64,000 nt of DNA. Source: Sergeia podlipaevii (lineage: Eukaryota; Euglenozoa; Kinetoplastea; Trypanosomatida; Trypanosomatidae). The position numbers and the translations under genes are program-made. The stretch's first letter is position 1; every line of letters starts with the position of its first letter. The notes under the pieces were generated by a model. It did no database searches and was not told the DNA's origin. It worked only from the letters and a program-made list of their open reading frames with translations. Of the stretch, positions 19,875 to 30,345 are shown in pieces. The stretch is taken from assembly GCA_030849805.1 (NCBI GenBank), contig JASANZ010002238.1:28161-92160 (forward strand), written 5' to 3'.

Positions 19875-22800
19875 ATGCCAAACGAGAAAAGCGTGTTCGA
19901 GCCTTACACAGCACCACTGTCGTGTAGTTTATCGCTTTTTTGCCAGCGAAACTTACGCCAGTGTGCGCGACTACATGAGGGCGAACTGTTCCCGAAAAGC
20001 AGCTCGAACGTTGGAGGCTTTGACAGCCTATCAGAGGGCCCCTCTAGTCTCCAGTACTCCTCTCCACATGAAGTTCTTCATCACGTGCCTGAGGACATCA
20101 CATCCCTCTCCGCTTTTCAGTTAACCTCTCTGTCCTCGCAGCTGGGTGGTGTAGTCGATAGTAGTGCGCTGATGACACTTAACAATAGCAGCGTAAAGAC
20201 AAGAGGCACTTCTGGCAAAGATGCCACAACTACTTCTGTCCTTTCCAGAAAGGCCCCGAAGAGGCACGCAAGTAACAGCAGTAGCAACAGGTCGTGCTTG
20301 GCCACAGCGGGTGGGACAGAGAGAGACTCTCAACTGCCGTGCGGGATCAGCGTGAGTGGGGAGAGGACGGACGCGAGCAGTTCCATAAAGCAGACCTTTA
20401 CGCATTCGTCAACGTCTGCCTGTGGCGTCCGCATTATGAACGATGACGATGAGGGGGATGATGCCGAGGCAGATCATGCAAGCAATAAAGCTTATCATCG
20501 CAGCTCAGACGGACAGGAGACGACTCTCCGTATGAAGGTCTGCGAACCGGTGAGCAGTAACGACACTTCTCCAGACTGTTGCCCACCGCCAGCTGACAGT
20601 GCTTTCACCCCGCACAAGCACGAAAAGGAGTTGCATAAAAATAGACGGCACATCCGCGATGTTGGTTGCCCGCCGCACTGCCGACTTACACCACCACCGT
20701 CAGCTGTGCTTGCGAGGCCTCCGGCAGACAATGACGAGTCGCATACAGAGAAGGTATTGTTCCCTGTTTACTCGCCTGGAGAATCTGCTAGAACAGGAGA
20801 GACCTTCTGCCTATCACAGTACATGGTGGCGCACACACCACACAAACCTCGCAACGATGGGCGGCTTGCCGTGACGAGAAATCTCAGTTCACAGCGTGGT
20901 GACCCATTGCACATGCGGAATACCGTGGATGACGGCAAAGCAATGTGGACTTTAGAAAATAAGGGTAGCTGTGCTGTTGGCACCCAACATGACCACCGCG
21001 AGCAAACGCATGACGATCACCAAAGCGAGTACCGAGTACTACGGGAAGCTGTCTCCTCTTCGTCACTATCTCACTTTCAGCCAAGTATGACACAGCTACC
21101 TTCGCCCGTCAGCGGCACTCCCCATCGACTGCCAGGTCAACTATCGAGAGAGGATGACCCCCCTTTCTTCTACGCAACACATCAAGATTGGCTTGCAGCT
21201 TCGTATGTGTCCATGTGTCCTACACCCTCCAAGGAGCCCTGCACCATTAATGCTGGGTCTGAGGAGCGAGTGAGCGATGATGCTGCTCTCCTCACAGGCT
21301 TTCCATCCCCTGTGAAACTTTCTCCCATCCCTACAAAAACCTACGGGGTGGCGACGGTTCTACGGCGTCAGCAACAATACTGTGGCGGCAGCAGTATCAC
21401 CAGTACGCACCATCGCTCTCCCTCTGCACTGCAGCCATCTGCCGCGGCTTCTCCTATCAAGGACAAGAACACTACTCCAAGGAAAGCATCAGGTGAAAGC
21501 GGATTGAGGGAGGCTCTAGAAGTGCCTGCCCCTCCTGCCGTCATGAACCGCAATGACAGCTTGCGCGCTACTTTCAAGTGCGAGATATACTCGACCCAGA
21601 CCCCGCCACGTGAGCCAGGTCCGAACTTCCAGACGACCATCTGGCCAACGAATTTGTCAGCGGCTGGTGCAAGGCCTGCAGCAGCAACACCATCACCTCG
21701 ACCGCAACAAGAGCAGAAGCAGCAGCACCTTCACTGTGGAAGCAGCGTCACAAACAGTACCACAGCTACGAGTGCCTGTGCAGAAAATATGAACACCGCA
21801 ACGACGCTCAACTCCAGATCGGTCACTGCCATATATCCCTTTGGGTTAAGTGGCACCGTCATCAACAGTTCTCTACTGCACACCTCTCACATGGAAGGAG
21901 GTTCTAGTATTTTTCTGGCTACACAATCAGTCAAACAGTGCAGCACTAGCAACACCGTCACTCCGGCGAGTGCTGCAATGGCGAAGACGACTAGTAGTAG
22001 TAGTAGTAGTAGTAGTACTGCGCTAAACCCTGCTGTTACCCCTGTGACAGTGGAGAAGGGTGGTGTTCTGAATAGCGAGGAAGCACATCGCAGTTCACTG
22101 GCCACACCGATGGTATCAGACATTCAGATGCCCTCCGCAAGTTGCCATTACAACACCAGCTCTTCGATTGTTCTTGGTACCGCATTGGCTAGTACTAATC
22201 AGTTGCCTGGCCACGTTGCTACTGATAAGCAGCAGAGCATGACAACTATTAACACAAGCAATCCAGCCTCACAGCAGTACATTACTGCAAAACCTATCCC
22301 AGGCATGCTGACGATGGCTGCACACACTCCTCAGCCACCCTGTTACAGCAACACGGGTAGAAACAGCAGGAATAGTGATGATGCGGCGGGGGGCCGCCCT
22401 GTGCAGCAGCATTGCAGAAGTCACGTTCTCATGGCGCCAACACCAGATGAACGAGCGCGATTTCGTGACCCTATGTCAGGGATGATACCCACGACTGAAG
22501 AAGCGCACGGCCAGCGTCCCAGTGATGCTGCTCCTCCTGGCATCAGCAGTTCTACGAGAGAAGTGCATCGAGGAACCGCAGTGACGGAGACGCTGTGTTA
22601 CCGCGCTCTCTTTTCTTCCTTGCCTGCACCCGATAGAAGGGCAAGTCTGGACGTTTCCAGCGCTCATGCACTGCAGGAACACCGCAAACGCTACCACAGA
22701 AGCGCCGAATGTCACCGCTCCCATCACAATGACGTGGCGTCTGGTAAACTGGTCAGCAGCGCTGCCCCTGTCGCGCCTGCTTCTCCCTTGCCAAGAAAGC

Positions 22801-22913
22801 CCACTCGCAGTGCGCCGATGAGCATGGACGCATGTATTCCAAGTGACTTGCTACGCCCGTGGCGGCCCACTACAGGGACTTCTTCTACACACGCATTGGA
22901 CAGCTGGCTTTGA
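19875..22913 (+). CDS. Large low-complexity, probably disordered protein (1012 aa)
   Basis: Not recognised. Starts at the ATG just after the splice acceptor (MPNEKSVFEPYTAPLSC). It is Ser/Thr/Pro/His-rich throughout, with no membrane segment, coiled coil or enzyme motif that I can see. An AGT-encoded poly-Ser run lies at about 21993-22018. Short modules with Pro-directed sites recur (TPHKPRND, TPTPSKEP-like, TPPREPG, SPVKLSPIP), which suggests a phosphorylated scaffold, perhaps of the cytoskeleton (inference only). The long uninterrupted frame, ordinary codon composition and splice site support a genuine gene. Confidence 0.75.
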   Translation: MPNEKSVFEPYTAPLSCSLSLFCQRNLRQCARLHEGELFPKSSSNVGGFDSLSEGPSSLQYSSPHEVLHHVPEDITSLSAFQLTSLSSQLGGVVDSSALMTLNNSSVKTRGTSGKDATTTSVLSRKAPKRHASNSSSNRSCLATAGGTERDSQLPCGISVSGERTDASSSIKQTFTHSSTSACGVRIMNDDDEGDDAEADHASNKAYHRSSDGQETTLRMKVCEPVSSNDTSPDCCPPPADSAFTPHKHEKELHKNRRHIRDVGCPPHCRLTPPPSAVLARPPADNDESHTEKVLFPVYSPGESARTGETFCLSQYMVAHTPHKPRNDGRLAVTRNLSSQRGDPLHMRNTVDDGKAMWTLENKGSCAVGTQHDHREQTHDDHQSEYRVLREAVSSSSLSHFQPSMTQLPSPVSGTPHRLPGQLSREDDPPFFYATHQDWLAASYVSMCPTPSKEPCTINAGSEERVSDDAALLTGFPSPVKLSPIPTKTYGVATVLRRQQQYCGGSSITSTHHRSPSALQPSAAASPIKDKNTTPRKASGESGLREALEVPAPPAVMNRNDSLRATFKCEIYSTQTPPREPGPNFQTTIWPTNLSAAGARPAAATPSPRPQQEQKQQHLHCGSSVTNSTTATSACAENMNTATTLNSRSVTAIYPFGLSGTVINSSLLHTSHMEGGSSIFLATQSVKQCSTSNTVTPASAAMAKTTSSSSSSSSTALNPAVTPVTVEKGGVLNSEEAHRSSLATPMVSDIQMPSASCHYNTSSSIVLGTALASTNQLPGHVATDKQQSMTTINTSNPASQQYITAKPIPGMLTMAAHTPQPPCYSNTGRNSRNSDDAAGGRPVQQHCRSHVLMAPTPDERARFRDPMSGMIPTTEEAHGQRPSDAAPPGISSSTREVHRGTAVTETLCYRALFSSLPAPDRRASLDVSSAHALQEHRKRYHRSAECHRSHHNDVASGKLVSSAAPVAPASPLPRKPTRSAPMSMDACIPSDLLRPWRPTTGTSSTHALDSWL

Positions 22914-23975
22914 TATATATATATAGTGTATCTAGATCTCGGTAGCTTGAATACGCTCCTTCTTGTTGGTCTTTTCCTCTTTTTTTTTGCCGTACATAGT
23001 GGTGCTGCTGCCTTGAGCGATGGGTGTATATATATATCAAAACCAAGACAACTGAATCGTGCTTTTTTTTTATCCTTTGTTCTTTTTTTATTGTTATTAT
23101 TTAATTGTTTTTCCCCCCTCATAGACACACAAACCTTAACATATATATATATGCGAAATGTTTTTTCCTGAAGTTTATTAAACACTACAAAAGTGTATAG
23201 AAGCACCATGCAAGCGGCGAGAGTCAGTGAGTTGCAGTTTATTTTTTTTTTCTCCGAATTTGAATCATTCCCTTTGTCTTCGTTTTGTAATGTACTGTTG
23301 TGTCAAATGTCACTTTAGTATAAGTAGAAGTGTTGGAATTTATGTGTCATTCAACACTGCAAATATATATTTATATATATATTGAAGACAAAAAAAAAAA
23401 AAATAACGCCAACAGCGAAACTGTGCATTACAATCGATTGTAGTGAAAGAAATTGTACTAGAAGCACGAAGCTGATCTCAACCACTTGAAATGTCAATGA
23501 AGCTGCATTACTTTTTTTTTTTTTTCCGAACGTGTGTGCCTAAGGTGCCTCTGCGCTGGTATCAATTTATCACGCAGTCTCGACTGAAGAGAGTATTTCT
23601 GCTCCAGTTACATCTATTTACTTATCTCCTTTTATCTTTTTTTTTTTTCATTTCTTTCCGTTGCGCTCTTCAAAATAATAATAATTTAAAGGCACTTGAC
23701 TCTCTGGCGCACACACACGCGCGTATCTAAAGGGGATTTCTCCCCCGCTCTGTGCAAGTGTATAGTTCTACCGCCGTAAGCTCACAGATAGGGGGTGTTT
23801 TGTAAATCACCTCTTTGCCGCTGTTGTTCAATGTGAGCATAGAATATTTAAGCATATACATCTATAAAGGCTTGAGTGCCAGATATAGAGTTATTCCACA
23901 AAGCCGAGAGAACACGTACCTCATTGAAAAAGGGACGGGAAACATTTTTTTTAGTTGCTGTTAAGTAGATTCACC
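22914..23975. other. AT-rich spacer (about 1 kb)
   Basis: T runs, short TA repeats and an A12 tract at about 23391-23402. No gene supported; the frame at 23491-23730 is T-rich and lacks family features. Confidence 0.6.
23945..23954 (+). promoter_or_regulatory. Predicted trans-splice acceptor for the CorA-like gene
   Basis: Poly-T tract ending in AG at 23953-23954, 21 nt before ATG 23976. The in-frame TTG at 23955 is right at the splice junction, so ATG 23976 is preferred. Confidence 0.65.
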
Positions 23976-26552
23976 ATGCGCAACTTTTCTTCTATAGCAT
24001 TGCAGCGCACTCAGCAAAACATGCTTTTTGTTACTGGGAGGCGGTGTGCTTTTCTACGTCCTACTCGGCGAAACCCCCAGCTTCATCGCTTTTCTTGTTC
24101 GGCTCTCTGCTTATGTAAACGGTGGCACACAACAGCCGCAGGCCCCACTGCTAGGGACGATATACTACCAGCACAAAGCAGCAACAAGAAAGAAGAAGGG
24201 GCAAACATGGAAACAGGAAATGCTCACAAAGAATCAGCGATGGAGGTGTCCACGCACATTACCGCTCATGAGGCCACACAGGTAGTACCCGCTGGCGACC
24301 ACGTCATCAAGGATTCAGATTGCATTGAGAGCAGCACGGCAGCTGCTACCACCGCTGACGCGCTCCCCCCAACTCAGTCCAAACTCCCACAGGAACCCGA
24401 AGTGAGCAGCAAAGCACCACTGTCTGCTGCTGCTTCTGCCTCCACAAAGCTGGCGTCGGGTGAAGATTCAGTGTCGCACGCATTCACACCAGAAGCCGAT
24501 GACGCTGCTTCTGCGGAGACTACAGAGCCGAAAAAGGATCCATTGGATGAGGCGGAGCGGGGCACGGAGATAGATGATAGCGAAGATGAGCTGCTTACGT
24601 ACGGCCGCAAGGCACACACAGATGCACAACGCAAGATGGAACAGGCGAAGCGCTTACGGGAGGCTGAGGCGCACTTGGCATTTGCCGAACTTATGGCTCC
24701 AGAGACCATCAACAAGTACGTTGACATGACAGAGGTGTCCACAGTATCGGGCATTCGATGGCTCGACATTTGCGCCAAGTCGTCGTTCAGAAACAGTAAA
24801 CTATTGAGCAAACAAGGAGAAGGCAGCTTCGCGGCATCGGTGCTGCACGCACTACACGGCAGCAGCGTGCCCGCTGACCTTTACGTGAGCATTTCCAACG
24901 GAAGCCCGTTGCCCACCGTGCATATAGAGGAGAACTGGGTGTGTATGGTGTTGCGAGTCTCACGAGAGGCAACACGTGGGTATGTGGAGCACAACCAAAC
25001 TATCGGCACTGCTTCAAGATCGAGAGGGCAGCAACAGAAGGAGTACGCAGCGCGTTACGCAGAGGCGCTCTACAGTTCTAGCTCTAGTGAGCGCCACGCG
25101 CAGGACATGTCGACACGACGCCGGCGGTACAAAATGTGGGCCAGGCGGAATATGACGGGATCAGATGCAGACGGTACTGGCCTTTGTGGTTTGGGTGAAA
25201 CAGGAAATCTTGGCGAAACCTTTATATCATCACCACCTGCTGGGGATTCTTTTATCGCTGGAAGCACTGATCCCTCCGAGCGATTCCGCTACGATGAATC
25301 CACAAATCAATACTTACAGGTAAAGAAATCACGATGGGAGCGCTTTCTGGAGGAGCGGGGAAACAAAGAGAAGCTTCATCGGAAGCTGCGGGAGCATGAC
25401 AAGAAAGCTAGTAAACGGCGTATACGCGCGACGAAAGGGGTGGGGGCCGCTCTTCAGCGCGAACTTGGTGCCCCGACATTGACCGATCTTACCGATCGGT
25501 TGAGCGTATTTATCTACAAGGAACTGCACCCCATCGAGGAAGAAGGCGTAGAGCTGCCGATGAAGGAAGCCGATGTGCAAGATGTTACAAAACTAGTTCT
25601 CATGGAAATGGATGAGCACGGCAACGTCATTAGCCACTATGTTGAGCACTCCACCTCTGAGGAGAAGGCGGCGCTACGCAAGAGCGGCAGCAGTAAAGGT
25701 GGTGGGAAGGGACAGGTGAAATCGGGAACTGCAGATACCAAGCTTGAAACAGTAACGAATGCATCCTCGGCGAGTGAAGGAGAAGAAGAGGGAGGAGATG
25801 TCAAGACACAAGCAAAACGCTACCACACCCGCTGGCGCATCATCACAGTGCATCGCGTTCCGGTGCCTTTCATTGAAGATGCCATGCGACGCTGGCCGGA
25901 TCTTATTATGTCTCGCAGGCCAACTGCGGATGTTGGTGGCGTGCAGCACCTCCACCACCCAGCGATATCCGGCTGGGAAGATATTGCACGTCTTATCTTT
26001 AATGGCACCGCGGGTGGACTTCAGGAGTCCACCTATCGCAACACTCGTTTGCTAGAGCAGCTGGAGATGGAGATATTTAGCCCCGGTGATTCCACTGGAG
26101 ATCAACTGAAGCACATGACCACGATGATGGCGCAGCTACACACCTTGAACCGACGTGCGACTATTTACTCTTCGAATTTGCGAGAGATGAAGGTGACATT
26201 TACAAAGCTCAAAACTACCCTCAACTCACCGCTCACCGCTGCAGACAAGAAGGCGCTGACATATCTGCAAGGGTCTCTCTCGCTCGCAGCGCATCTGGAG
26301 GAGCACACCAAATCGCTGCTGTTCTTGCAGTTCTCGGTGGCAATGAGCCGAATGGAGGATCACCTGCGCACCCTCACCCTCTTCTCTACACTTTTTATTC
26401 CACTGGACTTCATTGCCTCTTTCTTTGGCATGAACTTTCATCACATGGATAGTTATAGGAACAGTTCAGCTGCTGCGTACTCTGTGCTGGCATTGATTGG
26501 TGTGACGGCGCTCGCGGTCGGACGATGGATCAGAAAAAATCTACGTCGATGA
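23976..26552 (+). CDS. CorA/MRS2-type magnesium transporter, probably mitochondrial (858 aa)
   Basis: Two-TM metal-ion transporter of the CorA superfamily. The N-terminus (MRNFSSIALQRTQQNMLF...RRCAFLRPTRRNP) is basic and acid-free, as in a mitochondrial presequence. Residues about 60-250 are an acidic Ala/Thr-rich linker. The middle is the divergent cytosolic/matrix funnel domain. The diagnostic end is a long helix (LHTLNRRATIYSSNLREM... SMALL repeats to VAMSRMEDHLRTLTLFS), TM1 (TLFIPLDFIASFFGMNF) with the GMN selectivity motif near residue 817, a short acidic-free loop, then TM2 (AAYSVLALIGVTALAVGRWI) and a basic tail. At 858 aa it is about twice the size of yeast Mrs2; the extra length is mostly N-terminal and disordered. 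It should carry Mg2+ into the mitochondrial matrix. Confidence 0.88.
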   Translation: MRNFSSIALQRTQQNMLFVTGRRCAFLRPTRRNPQLHRFSCSALCLCKRWHTTAAGPTARDDILPAQSSNKKEEGANMETGNAHKESAMEVSTHITAHEATQVVPAGDHVIKDSDCIESSTAAATTADALPPTQSKLPQEPEVSSKAPLSAAASASTKLASGEDSVSHAFTPEADDAASAETTEPKKDPLDEAERGTEIDDSEDELLTYGRKAHTDAQRKMEQAKRLREAEAHLAFAELMAPETINKYVDMTEVSTVSGIRWLDICAKSSFRNSKLLSKQGEGSFAASVLHALHGSSVPADLYVSISNGSPLPTVHIEENWVCMVLRVSREATRGYVEHNQTIGTASRSRGQQQKEYAARYAEALYSSSSSERHAQDMSTRRRRYKMWARRNMTGSDADGTGLCGLGETGNLGETFISSPPAGDSFIAGSTDPSERFRYDESTNQYLQVKKSRWERFLEERGNKEKLHRKLREHDKKASKRRIRATKGVGAALQRELGAPTLTDLTDRLSVFIYKELHPIEEEGVELPMKEADVQDVTKLVLMEMDEHGNVISHYVEHSTSEEKAALRKSGSSKGGGKGQVKSGTADTKLETVTNASSASEGEEEGGDVKTQAKRYHTRWRIITVHRVPVPFIEDAMRRWPDLIMSRRPTADVGGVQHLHHPAISGWEDIARLIFNGTAGGLQESTYRNTRLLEQLEMEIFSPGDSTGDQLKHMTTMMAQLHTLNRRATIYSSNLREMKVTFTKLKTTLNSPLTAADKKALTYLQGSLSLAAHLEEHTKSLLFLQFSVAMSRMEDHLRTLTLFSTLFIPLDFIASFFGMNFHHMDSYRNSSAAAYSVLALIGVTALAVGRWIRKNLRR

Positions 26553-27120
26553 AAAAAAAAAGATCGATTAAAAGAAGACCGTTTTGCTGTGAGCACCTCT
26601 TTTTGTGTGTGTAGTAATGAAGATTTTTTATTTTGGATGCGTTCTATTGTATACTTACGATTTTGTACAGTGCTCTTTCACCTTCTCTCCTCTTGTTGTT
26701 GCTTTCTATAGTTGAATGATTTCAAGAATGGAGAAGTAAAAATAAGATGATTTTTTTTATGGTTGCGTGATGCTTTTTTTTTCCCCCCTAATCCTGGTAT
26801 ATATCCCTTTTTTTTGATTGCGAGCAAACAACAACAACAGTAAAGTTAACAGACTTAGATCGAGCACAGCGATTTCCTAAAACTGGTTTGTGTGTAGAAT
26901 GCGCTTTCATTGCTTTTAATGTTTTTGTTATTATACTATATATGAGCAGTGCTTGCCTTCCCGCTTTTTTTTTTGCCGTTCTTTAGGTTTTTCAACATTT
27001 CCACATTTTAGCAAATAGTTTTCTTTTTTTTTCTTTAGCGAGACAGATATACTGAAAACCGAGGAGAAATAAGAGAGGTGCGACGAGAGCATTATAAAGA
27101 AAAAAAGTCGCCGTTCAACA
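26553..27120. other. AT-rich spacer
   Basis: Poly-A and poly-T tracts and UTRs only. It ends with the splice acceptor for the PDI gene. Confidence 0.65.
27019..27038 (+). promoter_or_regulatory. Predicted trans-splice acceptor for PDI gene
   Basis: TTTTCTTTTTTTTTCTTTAG, with AG at 27037-27038. This gives an 82-nt 5' UTR without an upstream ATG. Confidence 0.7.
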
Positions 27121-28386
27121 ATGTTGAGGTCTGCGGTTGCGCCGCTTGTGATGGCGTTGCTGGTGTGCGTTGTTAGTGTTACACCTTGCTATGCTGCCTC
27201 CGGCCTCTTTTCCAAGACATCCGATGTACAGGAGTTGACGCCCAAGTCGCTCCCCTACTTTGTCGACACTCACAAACCCGTTATGATTCTCTTTTATGCT
27301 CCGTGGTGTGGTCACTGCAAACAGCTGCACCCCGAGTACGAGAAGTTTGCAGAAGCTGTCAAAGGCATCATGCGTGTTGGCGCTATCAATGCCGATGAAT
27401 ACGCTTCCTTGGGACAACAATATGGTGTGCGTGGATTCCCAACACTCAAGTACTGGAAGATGGGGCCCAAGACGGTCAACTCTCCAGAGGAGTATCAGGG
27501 TCCTCGCACCGCCACCGCACTGCAAGCATCCATGACGCAGGGCATCATCCCTGATCGAGTTAAAGTACTGACAGATGTGCGGCAGCTGCAGGCAGTGCTG
27601 GCGAATGCTCCAAAGCAAATGGTTGGTGCGCTTTTCTCCTCCAAGGACAAGGTGGCGCCACTGCTCTCTGTGTTAGCTTACTCCAAACGCCTAGAGCAAA
27701 TGCCTATTGTGTTCATCAAGGATGAGAAAGGTGCGCGCGATGTGTTTAAGATTGATGTCTTTCCTACTGTCGCGGTGCTGAATCTTAACGGAACAGAGTA
27801 TGTCACCGTGACATATGCGGATAAGGTCAACTACGATGCGATTGCAAAGTTCTTTGTTGGATGCCTAGAGAACGGATGTAACGGCGAGTCCGCAGAAAAC
27901 AAGGAAGGTGGAGCGAAAAAGACGTTGCTCGATGAACAACAAGCTCCCGTGGATGGTGAGGGGAGTACGCGCATCAAGAAGGCGCGTTTCGCTGTACCGC
28001 CGTCTCCAGAGGCCTTTACGCATGAGACTTTATCTCGATACTGCTCGCCGAGCACACAGAAAATTCGGTCCAACTCCCCGCTCTGCGTTCTTGTGGCGTC
28101 CAAGAACATTAATCTTGATGAACTGCACGCGCAGTTTCAGCGTGACCCCGTCGTGATCATTGACGCCAAGGAAGATCCAGGCTTACTGGGAAGGAGTCTG
28201 GAGGACACTGTTGGGGTGTCACTTACGAAAGGTCCAGCGCTGACAGCGGTGGTGGTGTTGCGGCACTCGAAGCCGACGCTAGTTCGCTACATGGAGTTAC
28301 ACACGACAGAGACGACTGTGGTTGCTGAGGCGCTCCAGAAGATTCTCACTGGCGATATACGCCTGGACTCAAAGACAATCGAATAG
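27121..28386 (+). CDS. Protein disulfide isomerase, single CGHC thioredoxin domain (P5-like, 421 aa)
   Basis: Oxidises and isomerises disulfides in the secretory pathway. A signal peptide covers residues 1-25 (LVMALLVCVVSVTPCYA). The thioredoxin domain spans about 35-150, with active site YAPWCGHCKQLHPEYEKFA, the buried NADEY segment and the cis-Pro segment GVRGFPTLKYW. That layout matches the a-type domain of P5/PDIA6. A second thioredoxin-like fold without CxxC follows (about 155-250, with FKIDVFPTVAVLN), and then a more variable C-terminal part. The protein ends DSKTIE, with no KDEL/MDDL-like retrieval signal, so ER retention must work another way or the protein travels further. The start is the first ATG after the splice site and gives a textbook signal sequence. 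Confidence 0.92.
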   Translation: MLRSAVAPLVMALLVCVVSVTPCYAASGLFSKTSDVQELTPKSLPYFVDTHKPVMILFYAPWCGHCKQLHPEYEKFAEAVKGIMRVGAINADEYASLGQQYGVRGFPTLKYWKMGPKTVNSPEEYQGPRTATALQASMTQGIIPDRVKVLTDVRQLQAVLANAPKQMVGALFSSKDKVAPLLSVLAYSKRLEQMPIVFIKDEKGARDVFKIDVFPTVAVLNLNGTEYVTVTYADKVNYDAIAKFFVGCLENGCNGESAENKEGGAKKTLLDEQQAPVDGEGSTRIKKARFAVPPSPEAFTHETLSRYCSPSTQKIRSNSPLCVLVASKNINLDELHAQFQRDPVVIIDAKEDPGLLGRSLEDTVGVSLTKGPALTAVVVLRHSKPTLVRYMELHTTETTVVAEALQKILTGDIRLDSKTIE

Positions 28387-29877
28387 CTTAGAGAGAAAAC
28401 GAGTGAGTGAAACGAGGCAACCTTTTTCCTTTGACAAAGAAGAGCTAAATCATTATTAGAGCCACCTTAACCATTACACGGGAGTTCTCATTTTCGTTAT
28501 TTATTTTATTATTATTATTGCATTGGGTTTGAGCTCCGTTCCCCCTCCCCTCTCTTACCTTACTTTTATTTCATGTGTATGTGATGCTGGTAAGTAATGG
28601 GGTACTAAAGGAACGAACAATAACAAATTCACTACTACCTTCTTTTTTTTTCCTTTTTTTTCTGCACTACTTCACTCACTTATGCCTCATTCATTTTTTC
28701 TTCCTTTTCTCTTCCTTTCTTTTTTATTCTGTGATAAAATGTTTTCTTTTTCTTATCATCGTTATCATTATTTTCAAAGAAACTTGCAGATAGAACGCCT
28801 ATTCTGTGGTTGGCAAGCAGATTTGTTTCTGAATTATTAGTCTTAAAAAGAAAAAAGGTTGTAAACACACACACATATATATACATACATATATTTGTGA
28901 GGTCAAATTCATTTGCTAGCTACTTGTGCTATATTTTTTTTTCTTTGTTTCCACACTACTTTTAAGCATTTTTTTTTTTAAGAACTTGCTGGTGGGGACC
29001 GCCGCATCTGAACGATACCTTGGGTAGGATTTCTTTTTTCACATATACTAGTAGCTACGATTGTTTGTGAGTGGGTGTGTATATAGTGCTCTATATTTTT
29101 TTCTGTTTTTGAGAGTTAGTATCATCTATTATTACTATATACATCTGCTTTTTCTTCTTTTTTTTTGTTTGTTTCACTCCTTTCTTTTTCCACCTTCTTT
29201 CTAGAGACTTTAGTATCCGGCAGTCGCAATACACTCGCAGTTTTGCTCACTAGGCGCGTGTGCGGTGTATATTTCTAGATAGATTTTTCTTTTTACTTTC
29301 TTGTTTATTCCTTTTATTTTTATTTTCATAATCTGTTGGCCCCGTTGTCTAAGTGCCAATTTCAATTTCTTTCCTCCCTGAGCACTAGTTTTCTTTTTAA
29401 AAAAAACTTGTTGGCAACTTTTTGATTTCACTTGTTTGTGAAACGAAGACTTTTTACCGGCATCTGCATACACAAAAAAAGAGCAGGATAAAATTGTGGC
29501 TAGTAGACTTGTTGCAGCTGATATTTATTTTTAAAATTAGTAATTTGCAGTTTTACAAAAGAAAAAGAAACATTTTATATTGGTTTTATTTTGTGTTTGT
29601 GAAAGTGTGTGTTAATAGATCTAAATCTCAACTTTAGACCTTTAAGGGTTTAAAGGAGAGTACTTAGTAAGCTGGTGTGAGAAAGAAAATAGAAGATCTC
29701 TCAATACATTCGTGCTAGGAACACACACCGATAAGCAGATACACGCACACACACACACACATACATACAACATTGCACGATAGAAAAAGGAGCGTGTTGT
29801 TTTAATTCATTTATAATATTGCTACTTGTGGGCGGAGTGGGCTATACACCAGTATATTCGATCACACCTATAGTTTC

Positions 29878-29922
29878 ATTATTATTATTATTATTATTAT
29901 TACTATTATTATTATTATTATT
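29878..29922. repeat. (ATT)n microsatellite
   Basis: About fifteen ATT units with one interruption (TAC). Confidence 0.9.
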
Positions 29923-30288
29923 TTGCGTGAACACATAATTGTTGATTAGAAGCAGATATAGCGAAAGTGTCACTTACGTGCAAAAATTTCTGTCTCCTCT
30001 ATTCACCTTGCCTTGAAAGTGCTGGGTTTTTTTCTGTCCTTTTCAAAAGAAAATTATATACACCCGTGTGCCTTCGAACAAACGCTGTACCTTTTATCTA
30101 AACGAGGACTCTGTGTGTGCGTGTGTGGTGAAGGAAAAATAAACTCCCTTTTTTGCTTAATCACTATATAACAGGACTAAAGCGATTGGGTGAAAAGAGC
30201 AGAGAAGAAGAGAATCAGCAGTATTCGACACTTGGTGCAACTGTCATTAGTTGTGCGCATACATTTACTTATTTTTCTTTCTCCCTAC

Positions 30289-30312
30289 TTATATATATAT
30301 ATATATATATAT
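30289..30312. repeat. (TA)n microsatellite upstream of the kinatase gene
   Basis: About 12 TA units between the pyrimidine tract (about 30262-30288) and the likely splice AG at 30338-30339. Confidence 0.85.
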
Positions 30313-30345
30313 TCACACGTACACTTCTATTTGCGATAGGAGAGA

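Larger units (their letters stand above)
28387..30345. other. Long AT-rich spacer (about 2 kb)
   Basis: No supported gene. Contains T-rich tracts, an (AC)n run near 29742-29764, an (ATT)n block at 29878-29922 and a (TA)n block at 30289-30312, which lies 5' of the next gene. Short GC-richer patches (about 28981-29030 and 29205-29260) show no recognisable product. Confidence 0.6.
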
